DNA of 64,000 bases, from assembly GCF_016908515.1 (NCBI RefSeq), contig NZ_JAFBEA010000002.1, positions 372,001-436,000 of the forward strand, written 5' to 3'. The first letter of the stretch is position 1, and the number at the start of each line of letters is the position of its first letter. A program made the position numbers and the translations under genes. The notes below the pieces were generated by a model, which ran no database searches, had not been told where the DNA came from, and was given only the letters and a program-made list of their open reading frames with translations. Positions 8,799-17,234 of this stretch are shown in pieces. This stretch comes from Virgibacillus halotolerans (GTDB lineage: Bacteria; Bacillota; Bacilli; Bacillales; Amphibacillaceae).

Positions 8799-8813
8799 TG
8801 TCGACAGTCGACA
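8799..8813 (+). promoter_or_regulatory. Perfect operator-like dyad TGTCGAC-A-GTCGACA
   Basis: A perfect 7-1-7 inverted repeat lies between the predicted transcription start and the ribosome binding site of the second YfcC gene, where a repressor would block elongation. It is GC-richer than its AT-rich surroundings. The cognate regulator is not identifiable. Confidence 0.55.
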
Positions 8814-8841
8814 ATGAGATGATGTACGGAGGGGGAAGTGT

Positions 8842-10272
8842 ATGAGTGAGCATGGAGAAAGCAATCTAGCAAATCCTGATCAGAAGCAGAGAAAAAGATG
8901 GGAGATGCCAGATACATACGTTATCTTATTTCTAGTGCTATTATTTGGCTTTGTTGCAACATACATTTTGCCATCAGGCACGTTTGAAAGAGAGATTATC
9001 GATGGAGTGGAAAGGGTTGTCCCAAATACGTATCAGGAAACAGATAATGAAACATTAGGATTCTTGGACTTTTTTCACGCAATCCAAATGGGAATGGTAG
9101 AGTCTGCGGATATTATCTTTCTCGTTCTATTTACCGGGGGTATGTTTGAAATCATCGAGCGTTCCGGCGCACTACGTGGAGTGATCCATCGGGCAGTTCA
9201 TATGACACGGGGAAATGAATTTTGGCTGATCGCTATTGTTTCCACTATATTTGCATTAGCGGGAGCGGTTGGTGCTGTTGCCAATGCGGTTATTGCGTTT
9301 GTAGTGATCGGTGTTATTATCGCAAGGACGCTGAAACTCGATGCAATCGTTGCTGTTGCAATTACATTTGGGGCTAATTTTGCTGGATTCAGTGTTGGGT
9401 TTATCAATCCTTATACATTAGGAATCGCGCAGGATATTGCAGATCTTCCATTGTTTTCTGGTATGTTATTCCGGATTATTATATTTATTATTATATTAAT
9501 GACCATCATTTGGTACACGTGGCGCTATGCGAAGAAAATATTAGCGGATCCATCTAAGAGTTTAATCGGTGTTTATACAGGAGATGAGGATGGTAATGAT
9601 GAAGGTGAGTTAGACGCACCTTTTACAAGCAGACATAAAATATTGCTGCTATTTGTAGCGTTAAGTTTGGCGTTTTTCGTCTATGGATCTATCCAATTGG
9701 AATGGACGATTAATCATATGTCTGCTTTCTTTGTATTTATTGGACTTGGATCTGGTATTATAGCGGGGATGCATTATAATACGCTTGCTGCTACTTTCCT
9801 TGAAGGTACAAAAAACATGGTATATGGCGCTATGGTTGTGGGGTTAGCAAGATCTGTTATTGTTGTTCTGGAAGACGGACAAATATTAGATACGATCGTT
9901 TATGGGATATCTGTTCCATTGGAAAACTTATCACCGGTTGCGGCGGCAATTGGCATGTTTGTTTCAAACTCGATATTAAACTTTCTAGTCAACTCTGGAA
10001 GTGGACAGGCAATGATTGCGATGCCAATGTTAGTTCCTTTATCTGATATGGTTGGTGTTACAAGGCAGGTAGCTGTACAGGCATTTCAATTTGGCGACGG
10101 CTTAACCAATCTTATTTTTCCTACTTCAGGGATTCTAATGGCGAGCCTAGCCGTTGCTGATCTGTCATGGACCAAGTGGTTAAAATGGGTGATGCCACTA
10201 TTTGTTATTTGGCTGGTAATTGCAATTATTACCTTGTCCATTGGTGTCATGATCAATTGGGGGCCATTTTAG
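8842..10272 (+). CDS. YfcC/DcuC-family membrane carrier (second copy)
   Basis: A 476-residue carrier closely related to the protein encoded at 665-2086: both share the PDTYVI/PDAYVI start of the first helix, YILPSGTFERE, the NAVIAFVVIGVIIART block, SGSGQAMIAMPML and the C-terminal GVMINWGPF. About twelve membrane segments are visible, with an acidic loop near residues 240-255 (GDEDGNDEGELD). GGAGGGGGAAG precedes the ATG. It is divergent from the M20 amidohydrolase, so import of a compound that the hydrolase would deacylate is a reasonable reading. The tandem occurrence in 10 kb suggests duplication followed by substrate divergence. The substrate is unknown. Confidence 0.85.
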   Translation: MSEHGESNLANPDQKQRKRWEMPDTYVILFLVLLFGFVATYILPSGTFEREIIDGVERVVPNTYQETDNETLGFLDFFHAIQMGMVESADIIFLVLFTGGMFEIIERSGALRGVIHRAVHMTRGNEFWLIAIVSTIFALAGAVGAVANAVIAFVVIGVIIARTLKLDAIVAVAITFGANFAGFSVGFINPYTLGIAQDIADLPLFSGMLFRIIIFIIILMTIIWYTWRYAKKILADPSKSLIGVYTGDEDGNDEGELDAPFTSRHKILLLFVALSLAFFVYGSIQLEWTINHMSAFFVFIGLGSGIIAGMHYNTLAATFLEGTKNMVYGAMVVGLARSVIVVLEDGQILDTIVYGISVPLENLSPVAAAIGMFVSNSILNFLVNSGSGQAMIAMPMLVPLSDMVGVTRQVAVQAFQFGDGLTNLIFPTSGILMASLAVADLSWTKWLKWVMPLFVIWLVIAIITLSIGVMINWGPF

Positions 10273-10330
10273 GGGGCGTGTCACAGAATATTATCCCTCT
10301 ATTTAAAAGCTGGGGAGGACAATGAAAAGC

Positions 10331-10361
10331 GGTACTAGGCTAATAAATCTAGCCTGGTACC
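10331..10361. repeat. Long hairpin without U-tract
   Basis: GGTACTAGGCTA (10331-10342) pairs with TAGCCTGGTACC (10350-10361) through 12 positions with one G-T pair and a 7-nt loop. No T-run follows on either side, so it is not a standard intrinsic terminator. It lies between convergent genes. Confidence 0.5.
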
Positions 10362-10449
10362 TGTCTATACCCTTATCAGTGAGGGAAGGGCCATGATTAA
10401 AAAAGCCAACTGAATTCAAGTTGTGTAGCATTCTTATGTTCTGGATGTT

Positions 10450-11640
10450 TTATTCATTCTCACTTTTACCATACTTTTCCTCTTCCTTTTTCTTTTCAAT
10501 TTGTTTCATCTGTTCATAGCGAAGATATTGTCTATAGCCATAGGTGATCTTACCTACTTCTTCTGTTTTCTCAAGACCAGATCCAATAGAACCTGCAACT
10601 GTAGCAACAGAAGTAACAAGCCACGCGAGTTTGATATAATGTGTAACTTCTATATTTTGGTCTGTTTGGGCGCCATAAAGATCAGGTGGGACAAAAATGG
10701 AAACAGCTACGAGAAAGAGTAGAAATAATACAAAATAATACATCAAAATAGAGGTGGTCAACGTAATAATGGTGGCTGCATTGTACAACATCCTTAGGTG
10801 GTTGCTACTATCCTTTTTCGGACGTTCCCATAAATTATGGGCAAAGACAATCCAGATAATCATCGCCAAAATGGATGCGATCATCAAACCAATAAACCGG
10901 GGGATTTCATAGTTAACACTTAATTGCCACAAAGTCGGGAAAATCAACCCATATGCACCAGAAGCAAAGGCAAGTGCCACTACACCTTTAAACGAAGGCA
11001 TAATCGTCCATGGGCGGTTTGAAGCTGCCATCCCTAATAACACATGTACCAATCCAATTAATCTGGAAGCGATAATAAATCTTACTCCTACACCAATCCC
11101 ATCAATATCTTGTGGAGATGACTTTCTGCGAATCGGAGAAAAAAGGAAAGCACCTTTTAATTTACTGAAAAACCCCTTCTGTTCCCGTTTATCTAACGGG
11201 CCGATCCCTTTTTGAAGCATCTGTTGCTCATTATCTTTATCCATATGCCGTGTATGCAATTCCTTCACCATATGAACGACGGTTTTTTTCACTCGTTTTG
11301 GTGTTGGTAATGCACCAAAGGCAGGTAGTGAAATCTGTGCCACACAATCAGCTACATTTGCATCGGCCAGGACGACGTTTTTACCTGAAAAAATGGGTAG
11401 ATCAGTGAGGCAGATCGCGTAGTCCCAATTATTTTTATCTAATAACTTTTTGGCTTCCTCCATGATATCTTTTACTTTTTCTGCTGCACCTGTAAGGGGG
11501 CTTACCTCGATTTCTACATTCCATTCTATTTCGTCGTCAATAGTTGTGGAAAGTGCTTTAGGCAGATCATCTTTTATTGCCTCTGCATCTGCAGCAGGTA
11601 AATCGGGAGCCGGGATAATACCGATCGTCAATTGTTCCAA
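10450..11640 (-). CDS. Unrecognised membrane protein with soluble N-terminal domain
   Basis: A 396-residue protein I cannot assign. Residues 1-~145 are soluble and acidic, start like a beta-strand (MEQLTIGIIPAPDLP) and include WDYAICLTDLPI, suggesting an alpha/beta fold facing the cytoplasm. Residues ~180-370 contain five or six membrane helices, with NRPWTIMPSFKGVVALAFASGAYG between the first two. The C-terminus is a charged helix (EQMKQIEKKKEEEKYGK). AGGAGG precedes the ATG at 11640. It is the last gene of a minus-strand block after gpmA, from which it is separated by a strong palindrome, so it probably has its own promoter. No function is claimed. Confidence 0.7.
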   Translation of the reverse strand: MEQLTIGIIPAPDLPAADAEAIKDDLPKALSTTIDDEIEWNVEIEVSPLTGAAEKVKDIMEEAKKLLDKNNWDYAICLTDLPIFSGKNVVLADANVADCVAQISLPAFGALPTPKRVKKTVVHMVKELHTRHMDKDNEQQMLQKGIGPLDKREQKGFFSKLKGAFLFSPIRRKSSPQDIDGIGVGVRFIIASRLIGLVHVLLGMAASNRPWTIMPSFKGVVALAFASGAYGLIFPTLWQLSVNYEIPRFIGLMIASILAMIIWIVFAHNLWERPKKDSSNHLRMLYNAATIITLTTSILMYYFVLFLLFLVAVSIFVPPDLYGAQTDQNIEVTHYIKLAWLVTSVATVAGSIGSGLEKTEEVGKITYGYRQYLRYEQMKQIEKKKEEEKYGKSENE

Positions 11641-11764
11641 ATGTTAACCTCCTTTTACGTTGCATCTTCGAAAAAGCAAAGAGACGAATGTAAATGCTTT
11701 TCTATTTCTTCCCTTTTTGAAATAATACAAACTTAGTGCGGAGCAGATCGTCCTCATACGAAAC

Positions 11765-11798
11765 AAGATGCAGTGTTGTGATCACAACACTGCATCTT
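11765..11798. terminator. Perfect 34-bp palindrome at the gpmA stop codon
   Basis: A perfect 17-bp dyad with no loop (AAGATGCAGTGTTGTGA and its complement). It overlaps the TAA of gpmA. In RNA it would form a long hairpin followed, on the minus strand, by TTGTTTCG, a weak U-tract. It is most likely the gpmA terminator. Confidence 0.6.
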
Positions 11799-12492
11799 AG
11801 TCCTCATCCTCTAAATAATATTTCTTTATGGGTCGAAGCTGATCATCCAATTCATACACTAACGGAACGCTTGTTGGAATATTAAATCCAGCAATGTCTT
11901 CGTCACTAATGTTTTCGAGATACTTTACTAAGGCTCTCAAGCTATTGCCATGTGCAGTAATGATTACCTTTTTCCCGTTCTTTAGATCAGGCACCACATA
12001 CTTTTCCCAATAAGGGATCACGCGCTCGATAGTTGCTTTGAGACTTTCAGCTGTCGGGAGTTCTTGAGGAAGCAATTTGCTGTATTTTCTTTCTGCTCCA
12101 GGAAAACGTTTGTCATCCTGTTCCAGTGGAGGAGGAGAAACATCAAAGCTTCGACGCCAGATGTGCACTTGTTCATTTCCATATTTCTCAGCAGTTTCTG
12201 CTTTGTTTAATCCTTGTAAAGCACCGTAATGTCGTTCATTTAATCTCCAAGATTTATGAACTGGGATCCACATTTCATCCATTTCTTCCAGGACATAATC
12301 CAATGTCTTAATGGCTCGTTTTAAATACGATGTATACGCCACATCAAAATGATAACCCTGTTGCTTTAGGAGTTGTCCAGCCCTTTTAGCCCCAGCGATA
12401 CCGTGTTTTGTTAGATCAACATCTGTCCAGCCTGTAAAAAGGTTAGCTAAATTCCATTCACTTTCTCCATGACGGATCAGTACTAGTTTCAT
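11797..12492 (-). CDS. gpmA: 2,3-bisphosphoglycerate-dependent phosphoglycerate mutase
   Basis: A 231-residue cofactor-dependent mutase that interconverts 3- and 2-phosphoglycerate in glycolysis and gluconeogenesis. It has the phosphohistidine motif [10 protein letters not shown] at the N-terminus, the [18 protein letters not shown] block (~85-105), and the second histidine in [16 protein letters not shown] (~180). Length matches the dPGM family. AAAAAAGGAGG precedes the ATG. Bacillaceae usually rely on the cofactor-independent GpmI in the central glycolytic operon, so this stand-alone copy is probably an extra enzyme. It follows a TetM-like GTPase gene by 60 bp on the same strand. Confidence 0.93.
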   Translation of the reverse strand: MKLVLIRHGESEWNLANLFTGWTDVDLTKHGIAGAKRAGQLLKQQGYHFDVAYTSYLKRAIKTLDYVLEEMDEMWIPVHKSWRLNERHYGALQGLNKAETAEKYGNEQVHIWRRSFDVSPPPLEQDDKRFPGAERKYSKLLPQELPTAESLKATIERVIPYWEKYVVPDLKNGKKVIITAHGNSLRALVKYLENISDEDIAGFNIPTSVPLVYELDDQLRPIKKYYLEDED

Positions 12493-12551
12493 AATTTACC
12501 TCCTTTTTTGAATGCATTGTAATGATATACTGTACCCATTTTTCTTGTTGT

Positions 12552-14501
12552 TCACACGGATCGATCCATATGCATCGCATTTTCCGCTTGATTCCAAGGC
12601 ACTTTATATCCTTTGCCTTTTGCGCAAAAGATCGATGTTGAGGTGTATGCTGGATCTGCTTCTTTGTCATAGGCAATACGTTCGATCACGCCCGCTTCAT
12701 TATGACAACGGTCATACCCGCTAAACCGAAGATTTAATACCCCTTTGCCATGTGTGAAGGAAGTAAATGTTGTATTGTAATGCATCAAATTAGCGACAGG
12801 TGCGCTTCCTGTAACAGTCATTTTTCCCCCTATTGTTTCGGGAGGATCGAAGGTACCATGTGCTTGCTGCATATCTGATAGTACTCTTCCGATCTCGTCT
12901 AGATCCACTTTTATTTTAAAATCATAATATGGCTCGAGCAGGACATTGCTTGCCTTTTCCAATCCTTGTCTTAACGCACGATAGGTTGCTTCTCTAAAAT
13001 CTCCGCCGGAAGTATGTTTATGATGTGCACTACCAGTAAGTAACGTGATCTTGACATCGGTAAGTGCAGAACCAGTCAAAAGCCCATGGTGATCACGTTC
13101 AAATAAATAGTGGCGAATTAAGTTTTGATTGCCAATGGATAGATCATTGGCGTGACAAATATTTTCAAAGGTAATCCCGCTGTTTCGTGGTGCAGGTTCT
13201 ATCTTGAGATGTACTTCGGCATAATGTTTCAGGGGTTCAAAGTGGCCATACCCAATTACAGTGGTTTCTATCGTTTCTTTATAAAGTATTTTGGGCGCCT
13301 CAAAAGAAACATTCAGCTGGAATCTTTCTTCAACAAGCTGTTTCAATACTTCCAGCTGAATAACGCCCATTACATGGATATAGATTTCCTGGAATTGTTC
13401 ATCCCAGATCATGCGTAATGACGGGTCTTCTGCATCAAGCATGTTAAAATATTTCAGTACTTCTTTCACGGATATGGATGGATCGAACACGACCTTGGAT
13501 TTTAGGGTGGGCACCAAATCATATTTTGCCTTTTTCTGGCATTCACCAACGCCATCACCGACGGAGGCAGAAGATAACCCGGTTACGGCAAACAGTTCAC
13601 CAGCATGAACCTCGTTCACTGTTTGATAGTTTTTGCCATTATAGACTCGGACCTGTGTTATTTTATCCGCTTCATCTCCACAACGAAGCAGATCGCGAAC
13701 ACGCAATGTGCCAGCTAAAGCTTTGATAAAAGTAACCCGGTTTCCGTTGTCATCATAGCGAATTTTGTAAACCTGTCCGGCAAAAGCAGCATCGTCGATG
13801 TAGGTGGTATCTGTTAATTGATCCAGTTTTTCAAAAAAATCAACCATGCCACTATTGTTTAATGCCGAACCACTGGAACAGGTAAAAATTTTTCTCTCAC
13901 TGATCAATTTTACGAGTGTATGAAACCATAAATCCGCTTCATAACCGTTTTCTAAGTAAGTGTTTAACAGTGATTCATCCCGTTCTGCGATAAATTCAAT
14001 CAAGTCCTCCTGCATTATTCCATTATCGTAAGCGGTTGTAATGTCATATACATCCTTCGTTAATTGAGCGCGCACCTCTTTTAAAACACGATCCACGTCA
14101 GCACCTTCACGATCTGTTTTATTTAAAAAGATGAATACCGGCACATCATATTTTTTTAGTAGTTGCCAGACGGTTTCGGTATGTCCTTCGATCCCTTTCA
14201 CAGCACTAATAATGAGGATGGCATAATCCATTACCTGAATGGCACGCTCCATCTCCGGAGAAAAGTCGACATGACCAGGTGTGTCGAGCAGATAGTAGGT
14301 TGAGCCGGAAGAAGTGAATTTCCCCTGATCTGCAAATACAGTAATACCTCTCTCTTTTTCTATCTGATGACTATCGAGAAAAGTGTTTTTGTGATCGACA
14401 CGTCCCTTGTTTTGAATACTTTTCATATGATAAAGCAGTTGTTCCGAGAAGGTTGTTTTTCCTGCATCAACATGCGCGAGTATACCAATCGTTTTATTCA
14501 C
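12552..14501 (-). CDS. TetM/TetO/TetP-like ribosomal protection GTPase
   Basis: A translational GTPase (649 aa) of the EF-G-derived ribosomal-protection family. The G domain shows G1 AHVDAGKTT, switch I with ERGITV, G3 DTPGH and G4 NKTD; later domains keep the EF-G-like order and the C-terminus ends in a short tail. The family displaces tetracycline from the ribosome, but chromosomal relatives in Bacillaceae are divergent and not necessarily resistance genes. The start is taken as GTG at 14501 (NKTIGILAHVDAGK, like TetM's start) with GGGTGG upstream; an ATG at 14531 would add ten residues and has no good site. Base composition is like its neighbours and no mobile element is near, so an intrinsic gene is likely. 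Confidence 0.82.
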   Translation of the reverse strand: MNKTIGILAHVDAGKTTFSEQLLYHMKSIQNKGRVDHKNTFLDSHQIEKERGITVFADQGKFTSSGSTYYLLDTPGHVDFSPEMERAIQVMDYAILIISAVKGIEGHTETVWQLLKKYDVPVFIFLNKTDREGADVDRVLKEVRAQLTKDVYDITTAYDNGIMQEDLIEFIAERDESLLNTYLENGYEADLWFHTLVKLISERKIFTCSSGSALNNSGMVDFFEKLDQLTDTTYIDDAAFAGQVYKIRYDDNGNRVTFIKALAGTLRVRDLLRCGDEADKITQVRVYNGKNYQTVNEVHAGELFAVTGLSSASVGDGVGECQKKAKYDLVPTLKSKVVFDPSISVKEVLKYFNMLDAEDPSLRMIWDEQFQEIYIHVMGVIQLEVLKQLVEERFQLNVSFEAPKILYKETIETTVIGYGHFEPLKHYAEVHLKIEPAPRNSGITFENICHANDLSIGNQNLIRHYLFERDHHGLLTGSALTDVKITLLTGSAHHKHTSGGDFREATYRALRQGLEKASNVLLEPYYDFKIKVDLDEIGRVLSDMQQAHGTFDPPETIGGKMTVTGSAPVANLMHYNTTFTSFTHGKGVLNLRFSGYDRCHNEAGVIERIAYDKEADPAYTSTSIFCAKGKGYKVPWNQAENAMHMDRSV

Positions 14502-14538
14502 TTTTTCCACCCCATCACAGGGAAATTTCATCCCTTAA

Positions 14539-15702
14539 TTATGCGCCACAACAGTTCTTAAATTTTTCCCCGCTACCACAGATACAAGGATCGTTTCGTC
14601 CGATCCCCTTGCTTGTTGCTTCTTCTTCAAATAGTCGCTTTTGTTGCTGCTTCCAGTAGGCATCCATTTCGTCGAGATGTTGTTTCCAGTCTTCTAATTT
14701 CGGGTGGTTGGTTTGAGTTATGATGCAAGCTGGATAGAGAACTTCCCGCAAATCAAGGATTGTGTCATCAAAACCATCTTCCACTAGATCTGCAATCATT
14801 GGTATTGCAGTGGTTGAAAGTTGAAGACATAGGGCTTCTGCCATCAGGGTCTTTGCTGTTTGATCGGATGCATTATCCAATTGTCGAAGGAGTATTTCTT
14901 CTGCGGCCGGAAGCTTGATATTGCCAATTATTTCTATTGCAGCAAATGCAGTATCCTCGTTTTGAATATACTTTTCAACTTCTCCTAATACTTCTTCTGT
15001 ACCAATTTTGATTAAGGCATCAATGGCTTCCTCTATTAGTAGATCTTCTTCCGTCCTCACTAACAGTGATATTAGTGTGGGGACGAGGGATTGAATCTTT
15101 TGTTCACCAACGAGAAACACATTGTAAATACCGTTTAATGAAAAAAGCTCCTCATTTAACGCTGATGTTATTCCATTACCAATGTTAGAAAAGTTATCTG
15201 GTTCATATTCGCCACGGTTAATGAGTTCCCTGAGGGCACGTTTTCCGTAAAGAAACAGGCTATGATTATATTCTCGCTTTTCTAAAGCATTCATCACTCC
15301 ATTTGCTTCCGTAAACAAGGCCTCGCTATCCATGGACCGAAGTCGAATCATCTGGTGGAGGACCTTCTCATTTGTAAGTTTTTCCAGTTCCGTCTGATAC
15401 TTTGCTAGCAGATCGGTTGGCGTGTATTCCAAGATGGATGCGTACCAGGCAAGATTATGATCCTTCACCTTAATACGTGCGATGACTTCGTCAAGTATGC
15501 GTGCTGTTACAGGTAAGTTTCTTGTAAAAGGAATAATGGGGTTGCTTCTGATCTTCGCAGGCAGCTTGTCCACTGCTTTTAAGGCATTTAAAAAGGTTTG
15601 TTCCGTTCCTAAATAACTTTTTTCGATTGCTTTCAAAGCAAATTCGCTAACATGTTTATCATCACTTAATATATAGGGTTGTACTTTTTCAACGAAAGAC
15701 AT
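14539..15702 (-). CDS. SEC-C zinc-motif protein with helical-repeat domain
   Basis: A 387-residue protein. The last ~20 residues are a SEC-C motif (GRNDPCICGSGEKFKNCC), a zinc-binding element like the SecA C-terminus that can contact ribosomes or SecB-like partners. The body (~residues 130-330) consists of alternating short helices such as LIPTLISLLVRTEEDLLIEEAIDALIKIG, resembling HEAT/armadillo repeats. AAGGAG precedes the ATG at 15702. The next gene on the strand encodes the TetM-like GTPase, 37 bp away, so the two are probably co-transcribed and may both act at the ribosome. The specific role is unknown. Confidence 0.8.
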   Translation of the reverse strand: MSFVEKVQPYILSDDKHVSEFALKAIEKSYLGTEQTFLNALKAVDKLPAKIRSNPIIPFTRNLPVTARILDEVIARIKVKDHNLAWYASILEYTPTDLLAKYQTELEKLTNEKVLHQMIRLRSMDSEALFTEANGVMNALEKREYNHSLFLYGKRALRELINRGEYEPDNFSNIGNGITSALNEELFSLNGIYNVFLVGEQKIQSLVPTLISLLVRTEEDLLIEEAIDALIKIGTEEVLGEVEKYIQNEDTAFAAIEIIGNIKLPAAEEILLRQLDNASDQTAKTLMAEALCLQLSTTAIPMIADLVEDGFDDTILDLREVLYPACIITQTNHPKLEDWKQHLDEMDAYWKQQQKRLFEEEATSKGIGRNDPCICGSGEKFKNCCGA

Positions 15703-15853
15703 AAAAACACTCCTTACTTCTTCCTTTAATTGTACAGTGAAGGAGGAAGGCGTGTCGAGTGATTAGGCATTAAAAAGACTGGGAGGAAGTTTAGATAAAA
15801 TATTACTGATTCGATTTTTCTATCATACATACCATCTGTTCCAAATGAAATAA

Positions 15854-15882
15854 TTAGAATATATGATAAGTTAAGGTATAAT
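15854..15882 (+). promoter_or_regulatory. Sigma-A promoter of the D-malate/tartrate dehydrogenase gene
   Basis: TTAGAA (15854-15859), 17-bp spacer and a consensus TATAAT (15877-15882), about 50 bp before the start codon. Confidence 0.65.
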
Positions 15883-15932
15883 GAAAGGAAGCGTATAGCA
15901 TAACTTACGAAAGAATCAAGGAGAGGGGATGC

Positions 15933-16994
15933 ATGATGAAAAAGCTGAAAGTCGCGAATATACCGGGTGATGGCGTTGGGAATGAAGTAGTGCCAGCAGC
16001 AAATAAAGTTTTGAAAACGATATCAGATATTCATGGGGGATTAACATTTGATTTCACTGATTTCCCATATGGGTGTGACTACTATTTAAAACATGACGCA
16101 ATGATGCCTGCAGACGGGCTTGATAGACTAACAGACTTCGATGCGATATTTCTAGGGGCGATTGGTAATAAAGCACTTGTACCAGATCACATTTCGCTGT
16201 GGGGACTCTTGATAAAAATACGCCGTGAATTCGAGCAAGTCATTAATCTGCGTCCTGCAAAGGTAATGAACGGTGTAAAATCCCCTTTAGCGACACCAAA
16301 GGATTTTGATATCACGATCGTTCGGGAAAATAGCGAAGGAGAATACAGTTCTGTCGGCGGAAGGATATTTCGTGATGAAGATGAAATTGCCATCCAGAAC
16401 AGCATATTTTCAAGAAAAGGCAGTGAACGCGCAATCAGATTTGGTTTTGAATTGGCTTCAAAGCGTAATAAGCATGTGACGAGCGCGACAAAATCGAATG
16501 GGATTGTATATTCGATGCCATTCTGGGATGAAATTTTTACGGGAGTGGCAAAGGATTACAAGGATATTCAAATCGATTCCCAGCATATCGATGCATTGTC
16601 AGCTTTCTTTGTTACCCATCCGGAGAAGTTTGATGTAATTGTAGCGAGTAATTTGTTTGGCGATATTTTATCTGATTTGGGTGCAGCAATTATGGGGAGT
16701 GTTGGTATTGCACCATCTGCAAACATCAATGTGAATGGGAAATATCCATCTATGTTTGAGCCTGTTCATGGATCTGCTCCTGATATTGCTGGTAAAGGAA
16801 TAGCTAATCCAATCGGACAAATTTGGACAGCCAAAATGATGTTGGATCATTTTGGGGAGGAAGAGATTGGACGTACATTGCTTGAAGTTATTGAAGATGT
16901 AACAGGTGACGGGTTCCTGACACCGGATATAGGTGGTAAGCACGCAACAGATGAGGTAACGGATGAAATTATTGCTAGATTGAAGAAGAAATAA
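15933..16994 (+). CDS. Tartrate dehydrogenase / D-malate dehydrogenase (decarboxylating)
   Basis: A 353-residue NAD-dependent beta-decarboxylating dehydrogenase of the isopropylmalate/isocitrate family, closest to the tartrate/D-malate subgroup (YcsA, TtuC, DmlA). It should oxidise D-malate to pyruvate and CO2, or tartrate to oxaloglycolate. Visible are IPGDGVGNEVVPA, the substrate-arginine helix LLIKIRREFEQVINLRPAK, the REN(S)EGEYS loop, the metal aspartates in NLFGDILSDLGAAI and the NAD loop EPVHGSAPDIAGKGIANP. GGAGAGGGG precedes a double ATG (15933/15936); either may be used. A CitA-type two-component system and a tricarboxylate transporter follow, so the substrate is probably imported by that system. 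Confidence 0.88.
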   Translation: MMKKLKVANIPGDGVGNEVVPAANKVLKTISDIHGGLTFDFTDFPYGCDYYLKHDAMMPADGLDRLTDFDAIFLGAIGNKALVPDHISLWGLLIKIRREFEQVINLRPAKVMNGVKSPLATPKDFDITIVRENSEGEYSSVGGRIFRDEDEIAIQNSIFSRKGSERAIRFGFELASKRNKHVTSATKSNGIVYSMPFWDEIFTGVAKDYKDIQIDSQHIDALSAFFVTHPEKFDVIVASNLFGDILSDLGAAIMGSVGIAPSANINVNGKYPSMFEPVHGSAPDIAGKGIANPIGQIWTAKMMLDHFGEEEIGRTLLEVIEDVTGDGFLTPDIGGKHATDEVTDEIIARLKKK

Positions 16995-17076
16995 AAAATA
17001 TTAAATCAGATGTATTATTGTAGAAAATTTATCGTAATTAATTCATTTAAAGGGAGTACTTTATTTATTTTAATGG

Positions 17077-17100
17077 GAGCGCCTTGTTGAAAAGGCGCTC
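17077..17100 (+). terminator. Probable terminator after the dehydrogenase
   Basis: A 9-bp GC-rich stem GAGCGCCTT with AAGGCGCTC and a short loop, followed by TTGGTGT, so the U-tract is poor. It separates the dehydrogenase from the kinase gene. Confidence 0.5.
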
Positions 17101-17192
17101 TTGGTGTCCACAAAGGCGGTAAGAAACAGTGTGGATATTTATCTTTTGAAAATGAATATTATTAATCGAACAATTTTGGTATGATCATAAGC

Positions 17193-17216
17193 AAAACCAT
17201 TTTTAAAAATGGTTTT
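17193..17216 (+). promoter_or_regulatory. Perfect 24-bp palindrome in the kinase leader
   Basis: AAAACCATTTTT and its exact complement lie 6 bp before the GAGGTGAT ribosome site of the sensor kinase gene. It could be an operator or a leader hairpin that affects translation. If a longer N-terminus were used (ATG 17181) it would be coding, but that start has no ribosome site. Confidence 0.5.
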
Positions 17217-17234
17217 CTTAATGAGGTGATGTGC

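Noticed and set aside
12552-14501. Acquired tetracycline resistance gene
   Set aside because: No mobile element, no compositional jump and a divergent family member; called TetM-like only.
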